Source of the DNA: Histoplasma ohiense
Taxonomy: Eukaryota > Ascomycota > Eurotiomycetes > Onygenales > Ajellomycetaceae
Assembly: GCA_017607445.1 (NCBI GenBank)
Contig: JAEVHH010000001.1
Coordinates: 3,782,001 to 3,846,000, forward strand
DNA: 64,000 nucleotides
Reading direction: 5' to 3'
The notes under the pieces were generated by a model. The model was not told the origin of the DNA and searched no databases. It was given only the letters and a program-made list of their open reading frames with translations. The first letter of the stretch is position 1. Each line of letters opens with the position of its first letter. The translations under genes and the position numbers were made by a program. Of the stretch, positions 13,105 through 24,549 are shown one piece after another.

Positions 13105-15840
13105 CTACGTTGATCTGGCGAATTGGGTTCTCCGGTCGGTCTGTATCGTCCTGGTCGTCCTGGACACTGAGGCTCGCGCTGGCACGTCCTTGATCTGAAT
13201 TTTGACCAGACGGCGGATTATTCCCCCGCCACTATGGACTGAATCCAAGCCTGATGGAGTATGTGGATGACTAGGGTGGTCGTAATTACCAGGATATGAG
13301 GGAGTGCTGTCGTTGCTTGTATTTTCAGTGCACTTCGGGCAATTGCATCTCGATTGGAACAGGCGAAAGGCATTCTGGTGCGATAGTTGGCGACTAGCAT
13401 ATGACAAAACGAGCTCTGCGTCTTTAGGGATATTTTTTCGCGCCCAGATGATGATGCGATTCGGGACAGATGAGTCCCAATCCCAAATCACGTTGTGTGC
13501 ATCGTTGCAAAAGTGGTTGAACATTGCCACGCCAGGAAAAATATATAGATCTCTGAGCGTCGGCTCCAGCTGTCCTGTCGTGCCGCCGTGCATACTGCTG
13601 CGAGCCAGTTTGATTGTTTGCCCTTCTGGGTGATCCAATGGTCCCCGTCGATGAGCGTCCCATGGAATAACATTAGGGACAAGTTTTCGAAGCACCGACT
13701 GGATTACCCACGTGTCAAAGGTAAGATCCCGGAAAATGTTCACCCCCAGACTCATCAGAATATCGAAGGGTACTCTAACATTTGCTGAGAAAGAAAATGG
13801 GAAATTATCATTCGCCTTTCCTGCAAATAGGGGTAGCAGCTCGTCAATTTCGTGCGCCAAGAGAGCAGGTCTTTTGTCAACCTTTCGACGATGAAGAGTA
13901 ATGTCAAAAACTTCTCGAAGCAGCAAACTCAGGAGCGTTCCATGGCTTTCGTTTGTATATGGGAAGCACCTACGAGGTCTCATGGAATCATGCAGCCAAG
14001 TCCAATCTTTTCCACAGGCGTGGTAATGATAGAGAGAACGGGCTATCTCCAAACATGATCGGAGCTTCTTAGTTGGCGGTGCGACTGGCTCGGAGTCTGG
14101 AGATTCTGCGTCTGTTCTCTGCCTCTTCGTTGCTGCTGTCTGCGAACGGGTGACCATCCTGGTTGGAAAGGAGGATGAACGCTCATCTTCATCACTCGGT
14201 AGAGGACACCAAAATAAAGGGGTTGAGGAGAGTTTAGAGCAGCTACAGAGAGCTTTCCTACTAACTTGTTGGTTTGTTCCCAATCCTTGTCCTGCTAATA
14301 CTAGCGTATCCGCCTCGATTTGTCTTTTGCAATTTTCGCAGCGATGCTCCACTTGATCATTGGGCATAAAATTATGAAGATGCCCTCTTATGGACGGTTC
14401 ATCGACGTATACAATTTCTCCCACTTCGATATCTTTAACTGCATAAACGCCAAGGTTGCCCTCCGTATCTTTGTCGACGGCGATTTTCGGCATGGAGTTC
14501 ACGACCTGCGATCTGCCAATGAAATGTTCAGTTATCCTCTTCTTAAACACATCAATCGTCCTGTCAACATCCTGGGCGCTATATGGATAGTCTCGTAGTA
14601 TAACATGGCCATAGTTAGTCTCGAAAAAGTACTCATCGGAATTGCTCCTTTGATCTTGCTGGTTAGTTTCCACGAGAGGTTTGATTCTGGCCCATCGCTC
14701 CCTAATTTCCTGCGTAGCCCGATCCTCCTCTACTGGTCTTTCTGCTAAAGGTCTTTCTACAGCTTCGTAATCTGACCAACAATGCAGACTGAGTAAACTT
14801 AGACTAATAATGTGATGTATGGCTGTGCAGATGGTTGGAATGAAACAATTGATCCCGTCCGAACCCCGTAATAACTCGACTGCACCTGCTCTGTTGACAT
14901 TCGTGGTGGGTATCTGTAATATATGCTTTTCGAGGGCATCCCAGATTCGAACGTACAACCCCGGCTGTCGGTTTCGTAATTGTGGATTTATCAAAACTTC
15001 ACAAAGCATTTGGGCACGGTATGCATCTCCGATAGCAAGGTCAAAATATCCCTTCTCATAATGAAGATAAGCTCGGCTGGTCCAGTAAGCGGGGTTGTAC
15101 GGGCTGAGAATTATAGCCCATGTATATATATCCATGGGTTTTAGTTCCGCTTCGGCAGAAATTCGGATCGTAAAATCATTATTTCGACTGATTCCCCAAT
15201 GGGACAAATCTTCTCGAGGTAAAAGATTTTCTCTAGAAAGCAGTTCACTGTCATGCAATCGCTGGCGTAAATCTCGAACAAGGCCATTGGGGTTTAAGTT
15301 TCGAGATCGTAGTTGCGCTTGGAGCCTCTTCTTGGTCCAGAATCGATCGGTAAGAACATTGTAACCATTTATCAAGATAGGCGATGACGGTGGCTCAGGG
15401 GAAGCATCACGACTAGGGTTGTTTGAATGGAATATCTGCCAATATCGCAAAGGCTCATACCTGCCTGTCTGAGGAATGTATCGATACTGCGCATTTTCTT
15501 TGATTGGTTGAGGGGAGGGAAATAGATCCGAGTGTAAAAGATTCTCGTAAACGTTTCGTGCAAGGCAAGTGCGCGGGTTATTTAAGTGTTCCGTGGATTT
15601 TGCCCGCGGATAGCTACGAAGCCTGATATTTTCATCTCCGAGGCAAGAGTCCTGAGTTGACCAAAGCTTGTACGCTTTCTGAGTGTCCTTTTGGCTAGGG
15701 AGACTTCCCCATTCGACCTCCTTAAATAGGTCAGGCCGATCGGGGAAGTAGACACGGGGTAGTTCATGGCCAACACCCTCCTCATTATCAGATGGCCCGG
15801 CTGCTCGCTGCTGCCCTCTCCTGGAGCTGTCTGCTGTCAT
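13105..15840 (-). CDS. SET domain protein with TPR-like repeat
   Basis: A single-exon gene of 911 residues starting at a true ATG. From N to C: a disordered charged start; a helix-extended-loop-helix resembling a SAP DNA-binding motif at about 160-200; a TPR-like helical pair at about 240-285 (NPAYWTSRAYLHYEKGYFDLA); the first half of a split SET domain at about 455-475 (GVYAVKDIEVGEIVYVDEP); a Cys-rich segment; and the second half at about 770-815 with FNHFCNDAHN and a closing LVLSYA. A post-SET cysteine cluster CNCPKC follows near 830. This order, a SET domain interrupted by a long insert, resembles SMYD/SET5-type lysine methyltransferases. The substrate, histone or not, cannot be inferred. 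The NH-C-N core and the post-SET cysteines suggest a competent enzyme. Confidence 0.85.
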   Translation of the reverse strand: MTADSSRRGQQRAAGPSDNEEGVGHELPRVYFPDRPDLFKEVEWGSLPSQKDTQKAYKLWSTQDSCLGDENIRLRSYPRAKSTEHLNNPRTCLARNVYENLLHSDLFPSPQPIKENAQYRYIPQTGRYEPLRYWQIFHSNNPSRDASPEPPSSPILINGYNVLTDRFWTKKRLQAQLRSRNLNPNGLVRDLRQRLHDSELLSRENLLPREDLSHWGISRNNDFTIRISAEAELKPMDIYTWAIILSPYNPAYWTSRAYLHYEKGYFDLAIGDAYRAQMLCEVLINPQLRNRQPGLYVRIWDALEKHILQIPTTNVNRAGAVELLRGSDGINCFIPTICTAIHHIISLSLLSLHCWSDYEAVERPLAERPVEEDRATQEIRERWARIKPLVETNQQDQRSNSDEYFFETNYGHVILRDYPYSAQDVDRTIDVFKKRITEHFIGRSQVVNSMPKIAVDKDTEGNLGVYAVKDIEVGEIVYVDEPSIRGHLHNFMPNDQVEHRCENCKRQIEADTLVLAGQGLGTNQQVSRKALCSCSKLSSTPLFWCPLPSDEDERSSSFPTRMVTRSQTAATKRQRTDAESPDSEPVAPPTKKLRSCLEIARSLYHYHACGKDWTWLHDSMRPRRCFPYTNESHGTLLSLLLREVFDITLHRRKVDKRPALLAHEIDELLPLFAGKANDNFPFSFSANVRVPFDILMSLGVNIFRDLTFDTWVIQSVLRKLVPNVIPWDAHRRGPLDHPEGQTIKLARSSMHGGTTGQLEPTLRDLYIFPGVAMFNHFCNDAHNVIWDWDSSVPNRIIIWARKNIPKDAELVLSYASRQLSHQNAFRLFQSRCNCPKCTENTSNDSTPSYPGNYDHPSHPHTPSGLDSVHSGGGIIRRLVKIQIKDVPARASVSRTTRTIQTDRRTQFARST

Positions 15841-17537
15841 AGATCCTCAATGGGCAGGCTGGTGGTTTCTTGGCCAGGCTGTAGAATATCTGGAAAAGTG
15901 ATAATATGACGGTGATGGCCAGTGTATGGAGCGGATCCGCCTAGGACTTGGTAGTAACCGGCAACCAATGTGGTAATCGGTAATAACCACGCCAAGCAAG
16001 ATTATTCTCTGCTTTCACACAATGACCTCACTGAGCGAAGTAGTAAAAATGAGCGCAGAAAAAAGTTTTTATTCCGCGAAGTTTCCGTCAGAGGGGTTTA
16101 TCTGAACTATAGGAACAGCCACAAGAGTGGGATAAGTGAAGCCAGGATATCCTGCCATATTTGAAGGAAGATAGGAAATCAGTTTCCTGTCAATATAAAG
16201 AAGCGACATTTTCAGCAGGGGGGGAGAGATATGATCCCCCGAGAAGAATGAGCTGCTTTTCCTTTGAATGAAGCGGAGGGAAGCACAAACAAAATCAGAG
16301 GCAATAAACTGCTTGCTACAAAGAAATATCTGTAGCAACAACAGATAAAAATAATAAAAAAAAAAAGGAAACAATGAAGAGTTATCTTCGTCAAGTGTTT
16401 AGAATATCAATGCCAAACAATCATTGTGTCAATACCAGATGGTCAAATCGCTGGGGAGTTTCAAGAGCTCAACGTCACGCCAAATCATGTCCCCTTTATT
16501 CTGAGGGCTTTGTTTTGTTCAAAGGTGAAACAGGTGTTAAAATTGAATAAGCCTCGTTTAAAAGTGCTTAGCTTGTCGGCTAACCTGGCAGCAGGCAACT
16601 GAAGATTGAGAAGATCAAATGGCTGGACGGCCGATCACAAGGGAACGAAAACTTTCGCAGGGCGGTAGGCATTTGATATCTTCCACAAATATCCACTCCG
16701 CCTACCTAATATACAACTGTCAAATAACTAGTTAACCAATTTTCTTCATTGTGTAATCAATCCTGCGTACTCCGTAGTTAAAATTGAATCGTCTGTCTCA
16801 CCTGCATCCAAATAATATAGACATCGCATGGTCCACTGCGCTAGTTCAAAGATGGCGCGAATGGCTGAGCACCGCCATGATTTACCAGAGTTACGGCGAT
16901 GGACGTGTTGCATCGTAATGGAGCTTACTCCGTTAGTCTGCTCTATTTCTGGCAACAGAGCTCCTTTCCCGCTGCCCAATCGCCCAAGCGAGTGCAAAAC
17001 TCTTCATGAGCATCTCATTCTTTGCTGCTGACGGCGCTGTCTTTTGCTCCACCATCTATCTGCGTTGAAGAGTCGCTGGCTGTCTTGAGCGTGTGGATGC
17101 TGGGTCCAACGCCTCTGGTGGTTGTTGGATGTGACTCGGCTCAGTTGGCAAGGTCACCTGCTTGCTTAGTTACCTCCAGCTAGTACTCCGTACAGGCCAC
17201 CGCCCGTGCCTATATAACTAACTCCACTCACTAACCGGTTAGTTATACGACCGCTGCTCCCCCTCCGCCTTGGCCGTCTCTTGACTCTCTGTCTTCACCA
17301 TCGCAGCGCATTTTCAAGTTCTGAGAGTTGCCGTGGCCTGTTTCCCGAACCTGCGGGACGAGGGAAGTTGGGAGAATAAGAAGAACTCTGGCTACCACGG
17401 CTCTATATCCATGGTTACACTCCACAGAAGCTTCCCGCTGTCAGATAGATCCAAGGATCCCCCCTTTCTCAGCACACAGTAAGCTTTCTATTGACCCGGC
17501 CGGAGTTTGCAATGCTAACCCTCAAGTATAGATAGAT
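15841..17537. other. Divergent intergenic region
   Basis: About 1.7 kb between two divergently transcribed genes, so it should hold both promoters. It has two TACTCCGTA motifs (16768-16776, 17184-17192) and TAACTAAC/GTTAGTTA patches near 17220-17250. A 5' UTR intron for the rightward gene is possible (GTAAGC at about 17479 to CAAGTATAG before 17532). No coding gene recognised. Confidence 0.6.
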
Positions 17538-20500
17538 ATGTTTGGCTCTCAACAGCCCCAGATTCCATCCTTCTATCCTCCGGCCACGTCGCAACCTGAA
17601 TGGCAGCAGCCTCCCACAAATCAGGCGCCTGGTATGCCCTGGCAGCCCGCGGACATCACCCCACCTCCGCAGCTTCCTCCGCGCGTGTCGCAAGCAGGCG
17701 CATCCTCCTATACTCCGGGGACATATGGTCCGATGCCAGGGGCCGGTGCCTCTTCATCGATAGATCAGAATATCCATTCGGGATTCTCGCCTGTTGGTGG
17801 TGACACTACTTCATGGGGCGTCAAATTTAACCACCAGCTCCCGCACCATCGTCCTCAGTCCAGCCTCTACGGAAATCAGTCCCCTGGCCCGCCGTTACCA
17901 GTATGTCTGATAGCGTTTTCGAGTGAAGTTTTTGGCCACTCAAAAGCTGACCTAGAAACCTCTAGCCCCGCCCGTCAAGTGCGTTTGATCATGGGCAATC
18001 GCAATCGCAGTCACCCGTTCAGGCTATTCCATGGCCCGCTCCACCACCCACGTCTACCCCTCCGCTCCAATCGAACCAACAACTTTACCCGCAAACCCTG
18101 TCGATGAATATATCCGAGCGTCATTCTTACTACCAGCAGCAAGAACCCTGGCAAACGTTCCAAGATCCCAACGCCCATAGTACTCAACCAATTCCGCCGC
18201 CACCGCCACCGCCACCTCTACCACCTGCATACCAAGCAGAGCAGCAACAACTCTCACAGGGACGGACATCACAGCCACCATATTCCGATCAGGCCCCGAC
18301 GCGCCAGTATGATGATCCGACGCAACAACGTCCCCCTGACCCAGCGACTTCGGAGCCACCTACCGTGGGTCATCATGCTCCTACAGGAAATGGAATATAT
18401 GGCCAACATCAGGCCACTCCGCTCCCGGGCTTTGTCACTGCTTTATCACCACCGCCAAATCTCATGAGCCCTTATGGGTCGCTCCTACCACCGGCCTCAG
18501 TTGCTCCTGCTACTCCGCAGTCTCCTCCCGTTGTATCAACTGCATCGGCATTAGGCTCAGGCTGTCCATCTGATTGGGAACATTTTTCCGCCCGGCATGA
18601 CGAAATCGACGACACAGCTACCTTCAATTTCAAATCGAATGTGTCTCCAGAGAAGCCCAATACTTATGAGCTGCCTTCAGCCACAGCTCCGCCTTCCTTG
18701 AATGGACCGAATGAGCGAGACCATGTCCTGCCCGCGGAGAACCCGCAGAGCCATGCGGTGCCTGAACCCACCAGAAAACCATCTCCCAGTCCACCGGTTA
18801 GCCCAAATATTCCCCCAAGGATCGCGCCTGATAAGCCTCCACCACTCAACCGAGCTGATAGTTTGTCTTCATCTGTAATTTCGACCGATGATTCTACAAT
18901 AATAGATGGAGTAATCCAAGCGTGGTCCAATCCGGTGCCGCCGAAAACAACTTCGGTTGATGCCACACAACCTAAAGATGCTTCTTCGACGTCGTCGTTT
19001 TATGCCTCTGAGCAACCTCACATTCCATCCTCGCCTTCCCCTCGTGCTCATACTCCTAAGCATGAGAGTCCACGATCCACGACTCCCAAAGCGGAACAGT
19101 CAGCGCCTGAGACCATAATAAAAGTTGTTGACTTGTATGAAGACCTTGATCCTTGGTACAAGTCTTCTTTGGGCCGATATGTTACCATGCTCCGAAAAGA
19201 AATGGCTGCAGAATCAGACGAAGAGAGGTTTAAAATCTTTGCCCACTTTCTTAATAAGGAAGCAAAGTTGCGCGAAATACTCTATGGTATTGAGGACACA
19301 GCAAACACTTCAAATAGCGAGCCGACAAGAAACCTTTCCGTTAGAAGGCAATCTTTAACTTTGCCAGCATTAAACACCTCCAAAGTTAACGCCCCCTTGG
19401 AAATGGGAGATGACGTGGTAAGCTACAGTCCAGGTGGCCGACCGATACTTGCTTCCGCGCTGTCTGCACGTGGAATGGCAATGGGGACACCCGGGGGAGA
19501 TGGTCTTCATAGATCAGCATCTCACCCAACTCCACCCTTACAAACTCACTTTCAGCAGAGTAACCTGACTTCAAAGGATGGTTTTAGCAAAACTTCTCTC
19601 GGGGCTTCCATGCAGAATTTTCCCCGATCAGTATCAGTTCCCCCTGGAGCCAGATCGGCTGTGTCTCGGAATCCGAATCTAACTCCGCTCTTAAGTCAAC
19701 CTACGAGGCCGGTTTACACACCGTTCCGATACACTGAAGGGCCCCAAAGGGGCTCAGGTCCGTTGACTTTTGATCGGCCGGCGTTCCAGGCATATTCTGC
19801 TTTGCGGCAAGCATCTGTCTCCAGTGGCCGAACACTCGCTCACCAAGCTCCCAACGCTTTTAATGGAGCCTCCCTAGAATCTCCATCCATGGGGAAGGCG
19901 GAGCACGATGAAACGTTCATCGGACTGATCAGGGAAAAGAGTGTCGCTTATCGCGGGCGACATAGAGGTTCTGACCCTCATACAAAACTGTCAGGGGAGA
20001 CATCAGTAACGGGGAACCCGAGAACAATCTTTGATAGCCTGCGAGATATAATTCCTCCGATGCTTCCAAACCCAGCTGCAAACCCGGATGTCATTGAGCT
20101 CCGCAAGGAACTAGAAGGTATCCAGGATGATTTCAACTTCATCCAAGAATCCATCGATGCGTGGGATGAGCTGGCACGCACTAGGCGGCCCGAGCTAGAC
20201 CGTCAACGTCGAGTGAGGCAAGAGGAATCCGAGCACCATATCGATGGCCTTTTCAATGATAAGGAGATAGGGTATTCGGACATTAATGTCTTAGAGGATG
20301 AGTTTAGGGAAACGGAAGCGCAACGACAGCTGACTGAAGAAAGGAAGGAGTTTGAAAACTACCTCGATAATGTTTTTAATCCGATAGAAAACCGGCTGAA
20401 GGATGATATATCCAGACTCCAAGCTCAATATGATCGAGCTATTGATATGCTCAATGCTGATACCGCAACAAGCGACCTATTACCTAGCTCGCCAAAAACG

Positions 20501-21400
20501 ACAAAGTATGAGCTTTCACATGTGATGCAGATCGCCGTAGAACTATTCCAAAAGCTTGAGGTTCGATATGGCAAGCAAACGGAAGCGATCATCGACCGGG
20601 AACGGCGGCGTAAAAAAGCCGAGCGTATATACTACGTTTTCCTCGGTGAGACTTCGTCGCTAAAGCAGCTCGATCAGGATTTCGATGCAATGGAAAAGAG
20701 CACCATCCTGAATGCTGCGAAGGAAAAGGACAGCCGTTCGAATACGCTCATGGATGCGTTTGATGATGCGAGCATGCGTGGGCTGGGCGAGAACCAAAGT
20801 GTCCTAGACGATATCGCCGGCAAGGTGAAAAGGGTCACTGCGCAATACCTCAATATCTTAAGTCGTCTACCCTCAGACACAGAACAGATAATGGCCTCCA
20901 CCTTAGCTTTGGTCAAATATCTTGGCACGGATTCCGAATCCATCCTTCAGAGTTTTGGCATAGCTGATCGAGCATTAAATGAGGCAGACTACGAAGTCTC
21001 CGTCTCAGAAGCGCGCGTCTCAAACGCAGATCCCGATATCTTCCGTCGCCTCGAAGAGGAGAAAAAGAAAGAAGACGTGAAAATTCACGATGACCTCCAA
21101 ACTCGCCTCGACAGCGTGCGTATGGGTCACGAGGCGTTGATGGCTAATCTTCGTGAAGCATTAAATATAACCCGAAGAGTAGGGTCTAACATGTCGGCAT
21201 CTAATGAGGATGCTCGGAAGGGCCGGTCATCACCCGCTGCTCCTCCTATCGAATCCATCGCCGAAGGACCCATATCAATTCCATCAAACACCCCGCTTGG
21301 CCCAAACTCTGCGGGAGTCGAGTATGATCAGCAGCAACGACATCGGAAAGCGCTGGAAGATGCCAAACGAAGAAATGCGGCGAAAGGGATTGCTCCATGA
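17538..21400 (+). CDS. Large proline-rich coiled-coil protein, function unknown
   Basis: Exons 17538-17900 and 17966-21400 join in phase 0 through a 65-bp intron (GTATGT to CTCTAG) to give 1,265 residues. The first 400 or so residues are Pro/Gln/Ser-rich and probably disordered, including an uninterrupted proline run. A conserved-looking block near residue 510 (VDLYEDLDPWYKSSLGRYV) is followed by more low-complexity sequence. The C-terminal 450 residues are strongly helical and heptad-rich (RKELEGIQDDFNFIQESIDA; EERKEFENYLDNVF), so a long coiled coil and self-association are likely. I do not recognise a catalytic domain. The architecture suggests a scaffold or cortex/cytoskeleton protein, but that is inference. 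Gene structure is well supported because the only in-frame continuation across the intron is open on both sides. Confidence 0.85.
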
Positions 21401-24400
21401 GGTTTCTCATCCGACTTACGTATTTCCGATTTACGATTGGTTTGTCCTACGCTACTTCCTTCGCCAGGCTGTTCGAGGGACGATTGCTATCAACTTTTTT
21501 TTTTTTTTTGCGTGTCTCAAATTTGAAATTTGAAAGATTTTACCGCGTGCCTATTTTCAGACTTTTTCCTCTTCCTATTTAGCTACTTTATCTCATTTTG
21601 GATTTTCCTTGCCCTGGAGCGTGTAGATCCCCCCTCCAATCGACTACCTTTGGCCATTTCAGCGACATATTTCATTTTCTACCTAGTATTTGTGAGCAAT
21701 GTTTAGCGCTCATGATGATCACGAAGATCCTTTTGGTTATCGTTTTTTCTCTCTTTTTTTCAATTTTAATGCTGTCCTACTCGTCTCATGCCCCTTTCTT
21801 TTGCAATTTTGCTACTTAATTTAATACCCTGAACTGCGCCTCATTTCTATTTTGATATCATGTGGGGAGATGTTTGTGCGTTTTACCTTCAGGAGGTACG
21901 GTTAGTCTTTCTAAAGTTTGCGAATAGTTTGCGACTTTTGTTTTTGTATATACCTTTATTGTGCGTACATTTTTAAAATCCCAGACCCAAACCCCCTTTG
22001 AGTCTCCAGGTCTGGATTTGTAGTTAAATGAATAAATCGCATCGTACGAATCGCCATTCATTATGTGAACACCTATGACCACGAATAGCAGCAGCCAGAG
22101 TTATTTCCTTTTTCGTTTCTCGTTCCACTTCACTCATCAGAATAAGCTTTCCAATGTGGCTGCAGGGACGATCAATCCGCAGCACCGCAAACGTCAAACA
22201 GGAGTTTTTACGAGAGCAAAGACAGGCAACACAGTCCGAGTTTCGGTCAGCCTTGGAATGATTGAAAGCAACCAGAGTGTAGGATTCTCCTAGCTTCTTA
22301 AGTTTTTTTTTTTTTTTTTTTTTTTTGTTTTGTTTTGTTTTGCAACCCGGGAATTGAAATCATGTACGGTTCTGGTCCGAACCATGTTTAACTATCCAAT
22401 TTTGAACCCACATCCCCATGCCCTGTCTAGAAACGATGAGACTCTGGGGCTTCATCCTCCGATGCCGACGATACCCAGCTCAAGTGTGGTGCGACCTGCT
22501 TCCCTGGAGTATGTTTCGTTTGCAAGCTACACCATGACAGCGCTTTTCTTGGTATCTTCAAGCCGAGGATAATGATAGATTATATATTTAGTTGTTTCAT
22601 CGTGACAGGGTCAGCTCGTAAACTCGCATAGCACAAATTCATCCGAGCCCTCTTATCACAATATCATCTAATTGTGGTGTGGCTTTTGCTCTCCCCCAGA
22701 TTCGAGGGATGGAATGTGTAAAAATAGGTATAGGTAGGGATAGCTTTTTCCGATGTAGACATGCCGACCGTTGAAAGAAGTTGGCGGTGCCAGGGAGCTT
22801 GAGCTTATGCACTGTACAGTGTAAGGCCTTGCTTCGTATTAGGGAGATAGTCTAACTGAGAGGCTGAGGCCGCTGGCTGGTTTCGTGAAGGCATGTTAAG
22901 TAGACCGCGGAGTGCAGCGAATTGAGGGTGAGGAGTGGGAATGCAGCATCGGTGGGCCGCTCTCAAACCCTCAAAGTAAAATCCGTCGTTGAGTCTCTGC
23001 GTTCACAGATCCAAGCAACTAACTTTGTTGACATCGTGATTATCACATCATATCAATCGCAGAGCCTCACCTGGTACCGTGTAAGTTACCCGTCACGGCC
23101 GTTACCCGTACGTGCCAGAACACCCACTTTCGCCGCCGCCAGCGGCCATCCATGTGCCAGCCCCGCAGCGCCTAGGCCAGTTGGAGCTAGTCCCCCAACC
23201 GCGCCCCACCCCGAGTGCGGTGCTCTGCAGGCTGCAGCTAAGCCTCAAGCTGTGGTGAATTACAGTCCCGTACCGACAACAGTACACGGCCTGTAACGGC
23301 GCCATCCCCCTTCGAGGCGTCTGTAATTATCACCACCACGACATCGACAACGACAACGTCCTCTGCCTCATCCAACAACCCAGCAGCATCCCTCTCCCGA
23401 ACCCCAGTCTGCGCGCGTGCCTTTATTGGTCTTGCGCGTCATCTGCCCTCGGGATCTCTGCTGTCGCCTGTCTGTGCAATCTCTCCCAATTCGTGGTTTG
23501 CTTCGATCGATCGCCATTGCCGCTCCTTGCTTGCTGCTCTCTACGCTCCTCTCTTTCTCCTCTTTTTGCCCCTTCTTGTGCCACTCTGCCGCTTGGCCTT
23601 CTCCAGGGAATCCCTCCCGTCTCTCTCCCGTCTGGGGATGGTGCTGCGTCCCATTGCGCTCCAGCTATATACTTCCCACCAGCGGAACTACTGAACTCTG
23701 TGCCCGCCCGCCAAACAACTGGACCCCTGGGTACCTAGGTACCGTCCCCGACTTCTCCCCGTGACCGCCGAAACTCAGCCTCTTCGCCGTCCAGCCGCGC
23801 CAGCCACATACCTATTCTGAATTCCCCCCAATTACCTTCGCCTTCCTGTTTCTCCTCCTTATTAATATCATTCTCCACACCTATGGACACATCCCTATTC
23901 GTCCTTCCAGCCCTCCGCCGCCCCCATCCCTCCTGGCTGGTTAATTCTCCCACCGCCTGGCTCAAACTATAGACAAGGGCTAAAACCAGAAAAAGTTCAG
24001 AATCTCCTCAGCTTGCGCCACACTCTACCACCTCTGGTTTCAGGCGGATTTCGTATCATTCCACCAGGTTCATCCACCCCAGTCGGGTGAGTGCTTGCTC
24101 CTCTGATGCCCTTTTCAAATGCTTTTTTTTTCCCTCCTCTCCTTCTGTGCCGATTGATCTGCCTCCTTTTACCGTCTGTTGGCTATCTAGCCGTGTCCTT
24201 GCTCTCTCTCTTTTTTTTTTTTTTTTTTTTTTTTTTTGCTCCGTCCGGCTTGGCTCGGTGCTTGACTCCTCCCTCTTTTGCCAGTGCCTCGTGTTATATT
24301 TCAATATGTGAATGCAGACCTACTGCCTTCCCTTCTTCTTTGGCAATTTTTCAATCCCACTGGCTAATTCGGCCGTCGTTTTTTTTGATTTGATTCTCTG

Positions 24401-24549
24401 TTTATATATATATCTGGAGTTGCCTTCAGCCTCTCACTGCCCGGAATTCCCAAACCGCTCCAAGCCCGCTTCATCCGCACCACCACCCCCTCGCGCTAAT
24501 CTCTCAGGCGCACGTTTATCCTGCTCATTATCACCCACCCGAAACTGAC
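21401..24549. other. Intergenic, long promoter/5' UTR of C2H2 gene
   Basis: About 3.1 kb without a recognised gene. It has T-tracts at about 22303-22326 and 24210-24237, a C/T-rich stretch from 23400 to 24500 typical of fungal promoters and leaders, and the 14-base palindrome GGTACCTAGGTACC near 23730. The CT-rich half probably belongs to the downstream regulator. Confidence 0.6.

Noticed and set aside
22081..23800. Additional gene in the long leader of the C2H2 factor
   Set aside because: Frames are short, of leader-like CT-rich composition, and show no domain.
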